Below the pieces are notes generated by a model. The model searched no databases. It was not told where the DNA came from and worked only from the letters and a program-made list of their open reading frames with translations. 64,000 nucleotides of DNA from Lentinula raphanica (lineage: Eukaryota > Basidiomycota > Agaricomycetes > Agaricales > Omphalotaceae), in NCBI GenBank assembly GCA_027919835.1, contig JANVFP010000007.1, positions 1,364,001-1,428,000 of the forward strand, given 5' to 3'. Positions 10,621-20,826 of this stretch are shown in pieces; the stretch's first letter is position 1, and each line of letters opens with the position of its first letter. The translations under genes and the position numbers were made by a program.

Positions 10621-10789
10621 ATTCGTCGCGTCTAATTCTTGTTGTTCACGCAGCCTCCATCAACGTAGAGTTCTGGGGATTAAATCATGAGGTGGAAGGT
10701 CGAAGTGAAAGAGAGCAAAAGGCGGTAACCACTTGCCCGAACAGAACAACTTGAACCAGTTTGAAATTTCCATCAGCGATGAAGAAGCC

Positions 10790-13700
10790 TTGATTATTCT
10801 CGGAGGGCTTGAGGAACTTGTGTTTGGATATTCATCGTCCCAGGCGTCAAATGTGCATAAAGATCCAGATGCAACTAACTCCTTTTCCTTTCTCTGACAA
10901 GCGGTACAGGTCGCATTGTAGATCAAGGAGACCATCACGCGCACATTCGAAGACGGTGCCCTTTAGAGAACAGATGGATCTTCATTGAACGAACGGGAGT
11001 CCACCACGCCACACAGTCAGAATCGCCAGAGCCCAATTTCCCCGGATGAGATCTCGACAATGAATACGGCAGTGGAGTTGGTGGAGGATTTAGTGTACTC
11101 GCAGGCAGGAAGTTGTAGAGACAAGCATTATCTAAACCATGAAACCATGAAACCAATCGTAAGACACATCAAGTAGTCGAGATCGTTTTGAAGGAGCAGG
11201 CTAAATGAGGATGTGCGGTATTCTGAGAGCAAGGGTTAATGTGGTTCGATTCGATACTCAAGGATGAGTTGGCGCGCGATAGCCTTCTCACTTGGGGCAC
11301 TGAACAGGATTGCACATTGGCAAGAGGTCTTCTATTGATATACTTTGTACAAACAAGCCAGCTCTACGTGCCCTCCAACGACATGGCAAACGACTAGATC
11401 GCAAAGTCGTATTCCTTGTGCCATTCGTTGTATAACTCCTTGTACGGCTCAAAGTCCTTGAGTTCAACGACCTGTAATTCTACTGCTGAAAATTCCAAAA
11501 CGTAGAGGGTTTGGAATAATTCCTGCTTGTCGTCAAACACATTACGACGCTGGTATGCTGTCTGAGGATCATCAGTGCTGCCCGCACCCTCCCACTCCCT
11601 CCTTATGCTTTCAAAATGGTTGGGATATATATGGTCCCTCTAAAAAAAGTCAATACAAAGCATGAAATAAAACAAATTGATCGAAATTTGGTACACACCG
11701 CGAAACGCACAAACCTCTTGAAGTCCTTCTGTAAACTTTTAATCTGGGTACGCCGTGGGCCTACATAGGCAGGCAGATTCCTTGTGTCTATCGAGAGCAT
11801 GGACAGCTTGTTGAGTGTGTTTATGTGGCGGAAAATCAGGTTTATCTGAGACCCGGTTGCCCGCTCCGATTCGAGTTTGTTCCACTCGACTCTCAAGTCG
11901 TCGAGCCAAGATCAAATTTTTCTTTTATTATTCTTGAAGAAGCGTTTCTGGAATGTAAGAAAACAGCCAACAAGATGAGACAAAGCACTCAGGCAATTAT
12001 AGAAGTTCGATGAAGACCTTTTCTTTTTCGCTAGCTCTGGGACCCAGTGGCACCTCCAAAACTCCAACTTCTCCTGATTCTTCAACTTCTCCTGGATCTT
12101 CAACTTCTGAATCTTCTAGGAGCCGATTGGTAGAAGATTCCGGGTCATTGTTACTTTGTCCACTTGTGAATAATTGTGAAAATTTGCCGCGTTTCAAGAG
12201 GTCGACTCGTTTCTCCAAACTGCCAAAGACAGAGATATCGGGCTAAAGGAGTAAAAGATACCAACAATTAGAACACAGGCGGAACAAATGTCAAAACTTC
12301 CACTGACATTAGCGCCATCCTCCCCATTCTCTGAATCATCGAACGGCGTGAGGCCATCGCCACTCTAGGAAGATAATTATATGAATATTGAACCATTGAC
12401 CGACCGCCAACGAAAGAACATACCTGTCGAGGAACACCATGTTGGAGCGTAGGGAGTTCCCCTTCGGACAGCGTACCCAGTCCGTCAGAGGATGATTGAG
12501 ATTGTAAGTCCCGAGCTCCGATCGAGGACGGGGTCATCGGAGAACGAGTAGGCGCAGCGAGGACGCCAGAAGATAGAGCGGCGCCGAGGATGAGGACGGC
12601 GACGGCTCGAGATGTAGTCGAATGAGATGCGGTTGAACGAGTCATATTCGTGACAGTCGATTGCCAAAGATTTTGTTTTGAAAAGAGGTTCGAGCGTTTT
12701 TGAGACGCGTAGACGATTGTAATTCGATGTGTGGGGAGACCAGCTCTGAGCTCAGCTCTTGGGGGAAAATCCTTCGTCTGGCTTGATGCTTTATGTATCG
12801 CAATTCTAGGGGGCTGGGTGGATGATACTGAGTCGAATCAATTGTTTGAAGAGATATCTCGACGAGGATCACTCACTGGGACTGTAATCGATATCGATCC
12901 CTCAAAAATTAGCCTATATTGCTCACTATAGTACTTGAAGTCTTAGCTTGACCAGGCTCAACCGCTGAATGACCTAACCTCCACTGCGCTGCTAAACTAT
13001 CAGATTCTACCGAACTAGAATTTCGTCGGGGCCTCACCTCGATGTGTGTCGTAAACTCTCGAAGGTATCAAGACGGTTGCAGCCTCGACGAAGGGCGCAT
13101 CAAGCCAAGAACGCCACTGAGAAACCAAAAGCATTGTCCCTATGGCCTTATCGATCTTACCAAGTGCATAATCAGAGCCTCCGTTGAATAGATTGAAGCC
13201 GCCGAGGGAGTTGTTGTGTATAGAGATATCAGCGAAAGAATGGATTGCTTAAGACTTTCTCATTCATTCATTCATTCATTCATTCAATCATTCAATCCCT
13301 CTTCATCGCCTCCCATTCGACTCCGTATGTTGCTATTGAAGGACGAGATAACGCGGCTCCCGTTGCAGGTGGAGAACGTTTGCTGTGTATACAGTATCAG
13401 TAGAGGCATGAGGTAGCGAAATGATCGATAATCATCCCACTCACAGATCTGTATTGACGAGCATATGAGAGGAGGGATTTATCCTCAAAATAGCGATTCC
13501 CGACAATTCTGTTGTTGAACCAGTACGAGATAAGAGCCAGAATATCTTTGAACTTGGTCAGTAAGATGAGATAGCGATTGTATCAAGAACCTAAAGCATT
13601 CACAGCTTTCAATGGAACCGTATGAACGAGCACACGAAAAGAGGGATTTGAAGTTCCCGAATTGGCAAAGGCCGACGATTTCTCCTTGCAAAGTAGTACG

Positions 13701-13860
13701 AGTATAGAAGTTTTAGGCTGTAACCAGCCTGTGCAGATAAGAGCAAGAATGTGTTCGTGCTCAATCAGTATCATAAGGTTGCGGAGTGAACGATAAGCAA
13801 AGCGCGCACAAGTTCGAATTGAAGCCCATCGATGAGTACGATTTGTTTCCAAAATGGCCA
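10790..13860. repeat. Tandemly duplicated unit 2 (uninterrupted copy)
   Basis: Second copy of 600-3356 plus 10124-10620. It contains a decayed copy of the secreted-protein gene, the empty Ngaro site near 13301-13320 and the repeated minus-strand module at 13440-13860. A (CATT)n microsatellite lies at about 13261-13292, just beside the empty site. Confidence 0.75.
11394..12645 (-). pseudogene. Secreted protein, copy 2 (decayed paralog)
   Basis: Exons (complement), by alignment to copy 1: 12645-12424, 12364-12308, 12242-12018, 11947-11699, 11639-11394. All introns are phase 0, as in copy 1. The signal peptide is nearly identical to copy 1. Exon 3 is shorter because most of the repeat expansion seen in copy 1 is missing. 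Exon 4 has an in-frame TGA near 11910, and exon 5 ends about 15 codons early compared with copy 1. A truncated secreted peptide could still be made from exons 1-3. The TGA would have to be read through or spliced out for the full protein. Confidence 0.65.
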
Positions 13861-13861
13861 A
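13440..13861 (-). other. Repeated protein-like modules, remnant of an unknown gene
   Basis: On the minus strand two successive segments of about 200 bp resemble each other (ILALIxxW followed by KS-rich text) and are separated by GTGAGT..AG-like borders. A matching but frame-broken module is in unit 1 at 10168-10401. This looks like an internally repeated exon structure. No start codon or family could be assigned. Confidence 0.3.
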
Positions 13862-16226
13862 ATACCCGAAAATGTTATTCTCGTCACCTTACTTTCTTGA
13901 GGAACGAGAGTACACGATGTCACTAGCGCAGTGTGGTTTACAAATGGCTATACGAGGTAACCACAAATATTTGTGGCTAGTTGGTGTGTTTTGCGTGATG
14001 GAAGTTGAACAGGATGGAATGGCCGGCAAGTTGGATTCAATGGCACGATTACTTGACAATCCAGGCTGGTGGATTCTATGTATCCTATCCCTTCGTAGTC
14101 TCTATGAATAATCGAGCCCCGGACCTAAAGAGCGGTGAGCATTCGCATTGGAACGTCCACCAGCATCATCTTACTTGAGCAAAGTGGAACCTTAGACCTG
14201 GATTAACAATATCCTTCAACGACTTGAAAGATGATCTCCGAGAAAAGTTTGACAATTTCTTGCTAGCATTTCATAGGTCAAACTCAAACGAAAATGTATA
14301 CAATATATAGGGTGGTTGCTCACTGAGTATTGTAATCAGATTGGTGGTGAGAGGATTACTAGCTCCTGGGCCCTATGTAGGTCTTGAGCTTGAAGCTTGA
14401 GCTTGCTCGACGAGACACGAACTTGAAGTATGTACAACTTGAAGCGCCCAATCTATGTAATCAAGAATGTTGATTTCGGCGGGCGCCTTTTGTTTGTTGA
14501 ACCCGAACTCTTTCAAAGGGATCACCTAAATACAAAGCAAGCATAGCAGGATGCTACCCACAGCGGCTATGGAATATGATGCCAAGGTAAACGTCGATGA
14601 TCATCTCACTGAAGTCTGACAAATATATTCTGCTTCGGCGAACAGTGTTATCGGGACTCCTGATGCGGACGACCACCTGGCATAGTCTCCACCGTCTGTA
14701 TGCGTCCTCTATAGAGTTAGACCTTCTTACCGCGGCTCACTCTCCATCATCTTAGACTTCGACCTCTTCTTTCGCCACTCACTGTCTTTACCCTTCCTGT
14801 CTCAAGAGTTCTTGGCAGACGATGACAACACATATCATCTGTTGTTGCAACCATCCTCCCAGTCTCTCCTGCTCTTGCTTCAAATAACATCGCCTGTCGA
14901 GTGTATCAAGCAAACAACGAAACGGGTTGCTATCAACCGTCATGTTGGGCAGGAGGAGATGTGGGGGACTTGAGAGACAGGTTTCAACTGGACTGGTTCG
15001 GGCTGGGAGACATTCTGTTGGGGACGACCACGCGATGCGAGAAGAGGAAAGGGGAGGAGACGAAGGTGCTGGTTCGTACTATGCAAAACTGTCCACCTAC
15101 CCATCCACCCTCCTTATAGGCCTCATCCTCAATGATAATCTCGCGTATATTCACCGGTCCCTTTCAATCATCCTGCCATTTCTGAAGCCAAACACAGATT
15201 GTTGAAGGGCTGAAGGAGTTCGTGATTGGATATTGGAATGTCGAGTGTACATGATCTACCTTTTCCCTGGTCTTACCTTTTCTCCCGACGAGTGGGGTCG
15301 CACTGCAGATCAACAAGTTCCAATCACTGGACCATCATGCACACACAAGAAAAACGACGAAGGAGTCTAATCCTGCTTCTGCAAGCACATGTGCTCCAGC
15401 TGCGGGCTGAAGAAATTTTGTCAGATGAATGAGTCCTGTATGCCGCAGATTCTTCCATCATTCATGGAGAAAGATGTGATGGAATGGCAGGGGAATTGCC
15501 AATGCTCATTAACGCGCTCATTTTCCATATCATGAAGGAAAACAACGAAGAGGGCTTGAAGATGACTGCGGAGGTAGTGCTGGCAGAGAATTCGATAATG
15601 CAGAAGGGTTTGTGTTATGGAACTATAACTCAAACTCAACTCACCCTCTAATTTCTCTCTTCAAGAGCCTTTTACTTCGATATCTGCATACATTTCAATC
15701 GTATATAATGACTTTCTATTACGACCTTTACGATCTCTCATTACTTACGACTCGCTGATGATTCTCTTACGACTTAGCATTCCCGGATAGTTATACCTAG
15801 AATACTCAGGAAAAGAGTAGAATGTAGTAGAAACTTCTGGAACACATGAACTTGATTGGCTTAAAAGTACTGTACCCGAAGTACTGAATGATCATCTCAT
15901 CTTTTACTCTTGAACTTGCATTTGTGCTGTCGCACTTGTCTGATCTCGCCGCTATTTGACTTGCTCTAGCATCTTACGACTATACGATCCGCTCTAGTCA
16001 AACTACAAATCCTTAGGAAGCATCGACGCGCTCTGCTACCGGGTAAGTGTCGGTAAACAACGATATTTCTTGATTACTGATCTACGAAATTTACTAACAA
16101 ATACTAACGATTTCTACCTAGCTATTATAGGTTTTCGACGAACTCTAACATTGGTGGACACTAGGAGAAATTGTTATCATACGAGATATCTTAGAGTTAC
16201 CGACGTCTTAACTTACCTACTATCTC
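13862..16226. other. Long region without a recognised gene
   Basis: Only short, unconvincing ORFs are present. At 15190-15345 there is a relic of the duplicated unit, listed separately. At about 16041-16121 a GTAAGT..TACCTAG pair looks like an intron in the leader of the ORF that starts at 16227. The rest (14110-15190, 15650-16040) shows nothing I can name. Confidence 0.35.
15190..15345. repeat. Third, fragmentary copy of the duplicated unit
   Basis: The sequence resembles 612-770 and 10800-10945, including the shared GATATT, CCTTTTCC and CACTGCAGATC-like blocks in the same order. On the minus strand it keeps a CTGCAG acceptor and GTAAGA donor around a 26-nt segment, as in copy 1. The secreted-protein gene itself is not present beyond it. 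Confidence 0.45.
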
Positions 16227-17210
16227 ATGTCTGCTTCATCGTCGCGAGGTTCACGAGGTACTAGAAAACCTTTGCTTTTATCTCATCCCCTTCGCACTCG
16301 TGCGACTCAAGAAATCCCAAATCCCATTGACCCTTATTTCACTACGCCGTCGCGAAAGCGCAAACCGGGTGAGAAAACATCACTTAATGAGGAAGTAGAA
16401 CCCGAACCTGCATCCGTTGAACCCGCACCTACTTCCACTGAACCTGCACCTATAACCACTGAAGCTGTCAAACCCGAGTTCCTTGATACTGTTCCTGGCA
16501 TGTACGGGTCTCCTAGCAGGAGTCCATTGGAGGAAGAAAGAATCGAGGAGTGGCCTGGCAGTTATAACTCGCCACCAGCAGCTGGAATTCAGTTTATGCC
16601 TGACGACGAAATTACGGAATTAATGCGACCGGCTGAGGACGAAGAAAGCAAAGCCATTCAACCTTTGGCCAGGAAGGATGCGGATGAGGAGTTATTCGAC
16701 GCTTACGGTATTGAGCCATTGCAAGAAATTTCGGGCGCGATTCCTATGAACGAACGAACTATGTTGCCCGCCGGGCTGACCAGAAGTGAACAGAAGAATA
16801 TTCGTATTGTTTCGCTACGAGACGACTGTAATCAGGTTGAGTATGCTAGCCTTTCAGGAGTGTTTGATTTACCTGAGATTCCGGAAAGGCATCGAACGCT
16901 TCTTGCTGAGCGGCAACATAAAGCAGTAAAGTTCGGTTCCGAGTTCATTCGGAAGGAGTATCTACAGGCCTTTGAGAGTAAGGTACTGACCTTAAATGAT
17001 CGCAGGAGATGTAAGAAGGTCTTGTTGCTCCTTGACACGTGTCTTCTGAATTGGCGTATCGCATCAACGAGAATCGAAGACAGAGAAATCAAGTACTACT
17101 CACTGTTGAGAGACAACCTGTACAATCTACTAAAAGCGCTTCGAGAAATCCGAGATAACGCTATTACAGATTTCCAGACCGCAGGAAAGAAGGCACCTTT
17201 CATCAGCTGA
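16227..17210 (+). CDS. 327-aa protein of unknown family, possibly retroelement-derived
   Basis: A single long ORF with coding-like composition. The N-terminus is basic and Ser-rich, followed by a Pro/Glu/Ala/Thr repeat stretch (residues about 52-85), an acidic middle, and a Leu/Arg-rich helical C-terminal half (about 190-310). I do not recognise the domain. About 70 bp after the stop lies a purine-rich G tract (about 17280-17317) like a polypurine tract, followed by an AT-rich repeat region. That suggests a truncated or non-autonomous retroelement with one gag-like ORF, but no RT, protease, matching LTR pair or zinc knuckle was found. Confidence 0.5.
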   Translation: MSASSSRGSRGTRKPLLLSHPLRTRATQEIPNPIDPYFTTPSRKRKPGEKTSLNEEVEPEPASVEPAPTSTEPAPITTEAVKPEFLDTVPGMYGSPSRSPLEEERIEEWPGSYNSPPAAGIQFMPDDEITELMRPAEDEESKAIQPLARKDADEELFDAYGIEPLQEISGAIPMNERTMLPAGLTRSEQKNIRIVSLRDDCNQVEYASLSGVFDLPEIPERHRTLLAERQHKAVKFGSEFIRKEYLQAFESKVLTLNDRRRCKKVLLLLDTCLLNWRIASTRIEDREIKYYSLLRDNLYNLLKALREIRDNAITDFQTAGKKAPFIS

Positions 17211-17339
17211 TACTGTAAAACTTTTGTAAAAAGTACCAATAAGTTATCGGGTACCTATTGCAAATAGTTGTGATAACCCGGAGGGGGTCCCGGAAATGGC
17301 CCCGGGGGGTGGTCATGCCTGTCACCACCTGTCACATAT

Positions 17340-18661
17340 GGCTTATATTTACTGTTTTGGGTAATTAATAATCATCTAGATATTAAATAAGCAGTACATT
17401 TTCAAAAAAACCCAAAAATTCATAAAAATTCATAAAAAACCTAAAATGGCCTGATTAGGTCAGATCAGGATATGTAAGCAAATGACCTCATATGATAAAA
17501 ATGATGTAGGGTCAATCTAGGTACTAAAAATAGCCCAAAAAATCACTAAAAATGCAAAAAGTATTTAGGGATAGTATAGAGCCTATTGCAGGCCCAGGCA
17601 CATCAAAATTACCAAAAAAGGTAAAAATTGATCATGATTTCATCTCGTAGTAAAAAATCTGAAAAAAATCCTAAAAATAGTCAAAAAATTCAGGGGTGCC
17701 TTGTTGGCCCTGAAAATGCAAAATAAAAAAAAATACGCGACAAGTGTAAAAATTTTTATCACTCCAAATCATTCTAAATCCACTATACAGTCAGTATATA
17801 TGATGTATATGCTATATTTAGCATCCTAGTACCTTTATTGGGCTAAAAATAGAACTTGATCTCATCTGATAGCAAAAAATCTGAAAAAATCATTAAAAAT
17901 ACTCAAAAAATTCAGGGGTGCCTTATTGGCCCTGAAAATGCAAAATAAAAAAATTTACACGACACAATTGAAAAACAACATCACTCCAAATCATACCAAA
18001 TCCACTACACAGTCAGTATATATTATGTATATACTATTTTAGCACCTCTAGTACCTTCAATCACTCAGTATAGCTTATATCACTCGAGAATCATATCAGA
18101 CTGACAACATTCAGTAAATATAATGTACATGATATTTTTAGCACACCTAGTACCCTTAATAACTCAGAACAATTTATATTACTCAATATGTTCAGTACAC
18201 TTAACACTTATCAAACCTCACACATGAAAACTCATAACAGTACTTATATGTATTATACTTAACACAGTTGACAATGAAAATACTCAAAACAGTATTATCA
18301 GTCACTATACTTAACACACTTAACAGTCAAAAAGTCGGAACAATGTTACTTTATATACATAACACACTCATTGTTATACTATAACACACTTATAACGAGT
18401 TTTGGGCGCTTATGGGCGCTTATTTGGTGTTTTTGAGTCGAAATTCATTAATAGCACACTCAATAATTTTTGTGTGGGCTCTATATTGTGTAAGGATGTT
18501 GTTTATATCATACTACACTTGATACAACTCGGAGAACTCAAGATTACAGCTTTTGGGACTGGCTATATTGTGATCTTTTGTGATATAACAGTGTTTTATG
18601 TAAATGTCAATGCATACACCCATGTTATGAAGTCAAACTGCTACTGGGTCATGAGAAGAGT
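17340..18661. repeat. AT-rich tract with a tandem duplication of about 200 bp
   Basis: Two diverged tandem units (about 17641-17843 and 17860-18056) share blocks such as TCAGGGGTGCCTT, GGCCCTGAAAATGC and CAGTCAGTATATA. A partial third unit lies at about 18101-18155. Tracts of ACACTTAACA-like words follow at 18190-18390. No ORF is credible. It may be a long degenerate LTR, but a partner copy is not in the window. Confidence 0.5.
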
Positions 18662-18824
18662 TGTAAAGCTGGTGTCTCGGAGAGACGAGTCCTTAAGATT
18701 CGAACGCTGAACACGACAAGTTATATATACCGTGTGGTGGTTGAAAACAAAAGAACTAAGTAGTAATCAACAGTAAACAATCGGATATAGCAGTATTATG
18801 TAACCATTTCTCATGGGCGTTACA
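18662..18824 (-). repeat. Gypsy 3' LTR
   Basis: 163 bp, beginning TGTAACGCCC and ending TTTACA on the element strand. It matches 28175-28338 except for one substitution and one missing A. It contains a TATATATAA box at about 18720-18731. Confidence 0.93.
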
Positions 18825-18836
18825 CTCTCCCCCACC
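18825..18836 (-). promoter_or_regulatory. Polypurine tract of the gypsy element
   Basis: On the element strand it reads GGTGGGGGAGAG and abuts the TGTAAC start of the 3' LTR. This is the expected site and composition for plus-strand priming, and it confirms the LTR boundary. Confidence 0.75.
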
Positions 18837-19019
18837 AGGTGAAACCGACAGCTAGATTATTGAAAACGCAAGAAAAAGCAAGAAGACCACGCGAAGAGTA
18901 GATGAAATGGGATAAAATGTTTGGAGATGAAGCGGGCTTGTTGCGTTACAAGACTACGATTCATCAGTATTATGATTGAGCTTAACTGTCATTTTGTTGC
19001 GTACCAAAATTGCGATCAG

Positions 19020-20753
19020 TCAAGCGGTATCCATGGCTCCACCGGATTGGGTAGAGTCATCAGCGGTAACGGACAGGTTAGGGACGGTAGGTATTCCAGT
19101 GAGCAGATTACCCGGAGTAGCCATGGATGGATGAGGGATTATATTTCCATCGGCGGTCATATAATCTTCGTTGGTTCCAGCGGGGAGTCCATGAACAAGT
19201 AAAAGGGGATAGACTCGATTGCGAATAAGCGTAAGACGGGGAAGGATGTCGGGGTTGACTATCTGAGCACTAGTCAACCAGTGATAAGCAAAGAATGCCG
19301 CGTCTTCCACTTCCTCAATGAAGAGGCCTTGAGAGGCGAAAAATTGACACACCGCAGTCGTCGTAATGTTTCGGGGGTCACTAGGATATCCCGTTACGGC
19401 GGGGCGTGGAAATTGAATGATCACACCATTGTTGGTGATGTAGTCGCGATAATACGACGGGGTAATGATCACTTCAATAGCGGTGAGAACAAAGGCGTAG
19501 CGTATTATGGCTACGGCGCTGCTTTCATAAGAGGCATCGCGAGTATACACAAGTCTACGTCCGCGGATGGAACGAAGAGACACTGCATTGTCGGCTTGGC
19601 GTTTGAAAACTCCCAAGAGTCCTCGGGATTTTTCGGGTGATTGGTGGCATAGCCAACGAACGATGATATCGTCGTTAGCAGTGATGGGTGGTGGCTTGGC
19701 CTCAGCCTTGCGTTGAACTGCGGCGGCATGTTCAGCCGCTTGTCGCGCATGGTGAGCTTCTACGCGGGAGGTTTGGATGGATCTTTGTTCAGCCACAAAC
19801 CCAGGGATATAGAATTGGGAAATGATAGAATTTTGCGCGGGCGATCGCGATGCTTCTGGAAGATCTAACGCCTTGGCGCGCGCTAGTTCAAGCATACGGA
19901 AAACGGGCCACGCAGGTTTACGATTGGGTAATTCTGAGTTTCGGAGGTTACGGAAGTACTCGTCAACTTGAGCAACCGTAACCGGTTCCGTTGGAGGAGG
20001 TCTGCGCCTAGGGGCAACAGCACTCGGTTCAATAGATGGATTGGAAAGTGAAGAGAATGCCGATTGGAACGGAGTCGGATAAGTGGGAGGTGGCAATAGA
20101 GTGGAAGAAGATGAAGCATTAGAGTAAGGATAAGATTGAGTTTGAGACAGCGCAGCGATTTGCGCCGCCTCATCGGGGGAGAGGATGAAACCGATGGGAC
20201 TATCCGAACGATCCGTATCGATGGAGGGCGAATACGAAGGAGCGGATTGAATGGATTCGGGAGCGCCTGGTGCGAACTTGCGCTTTTTGCCAATGTGATC
20301 GCCCAGACCTGATTTCTTCAACTCATCTATTTCTCTTCTCAGCTTATGGATCTCATCATCTCGTGAACGCAGCGTATCGACAAGCTCGTTGTTATCCTCA
20401 TCGAGTTTGCGATAGCGTGATCGATAGTGAGAGCGATCTTCGGATAGGCTAGTATTCTCAGATCGAAGCTGTTCGATGGTGAGCTTCAACGTCGTGCAAG
20501 ATCCAGTGAGTTCACTGATCTTGGCATCTTTCTGTAAAAGTTCGGCCGAAGCTCCACTTTTTCCAAACTTATCTACTAGATGTTGAGTTCGTTCGGCGTC
20601 GGCGTTGGTCCAACTCGAATTGACTTCGGTGAATGCCATGGCCAAATGGACCAGGAATTCGGAACATACTCGGCAGTCACTGTTGCGATGGTGAATGCAG
20701 AGAAGGTTTGGATTGTATTGCCATTCAGGCTTAGAGTTTGACATATCGTCCAT
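19020..20753 (-). CDS. Third ORF of the gypsy element, 577 aa, unknown function
   Basis: It starts 74 bp after the pol stop and ends just inside the polypurine-tract side of the element, so it belongs to the transposon. Residues about 18-31 contain a Cys/His cluster (CIHH...CRVC) that could bind metal. Residues about 70-155 are strongly heptad-like (coiled coil), followed by a basic KKRK stretch, a Ser/Pro-rich linker and a C-terminal globular region (about 350-577). There is no signal peptide or transmembrane segment, so it is not env-like. It is not gag or pol. It is intact, unlike pol, which hints at selection or recent acquisition. A role as nucleic-acid-binding or chromatin-targeting accessory protein is speculation. 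Confidence 0.7.
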   Translation of the reverse strand: MDDMSNSKPEWQYNPNLLCIHHRNSDCRVCSEFLVHLAMAFTEVNSSWTNADAERTQHLVDKFGKSGASAELLQKDAKISELTGSCTTLKLTIEQLRSENTSLSEDRSHYRSRYRKLDEDNNELVDTLRSRDDEIHKLRREIDELKKSGLGDHIGKKRKFAPGAPESIQSAPSYSPSIDTDRSDSPIGFILSPDEAAQIAALSQTQSYPYSNASSSSTLLPPPTYPTPFQSAFSSLSNPSIEPSAVAPRRRPPPTEPVTVAQVDEYFRNLRNSELPNRKPAWPVFRMLELARAKALDLPEASRSPAQNSIISQFYIPGFVAEQRSIQTSRVEAHHARQAAEHAAAVQRKAEAKPPPITANDDIIVRWLCHQSPEKSRGLLGVFKRQADNAVSLRSIRGRRLVYTRDASYESSAVAIIRYAFVLTAIEVIITPSYYRDYITNNGVIIQFPRPAVTGYPSDPRNITTTAVCQFFASQGLFIEEVEDAAFFAYHWLTSAQIVNPDILPRLTLIRNRVYPLLLVHGLPAGTNEDYMTADGNIIPHPSMATPGNLLTGIPTVPNLSVTADDSTQSGGAMDTA

Positions 20754-20826
20754 CGTGGGTGTTTTCTCAATGAGAGTAGGAAAACGAAGAGAAAAACGTG
20801 TTAGCGGCGTTTTTTAGCTTCATCGT

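Noticed and set aside
13854..14111. 85-aa plus-strand ORF
   Set aside because: No homology, no splice context and a composition typical of noncoding DNA here.
19020..20753. Third gypsy ORF as an envelope gene
   Set aside because: No signal peptide, transmembrane helix or cleavage site; coiled coil and low-complexity regions argue for an internal protein.
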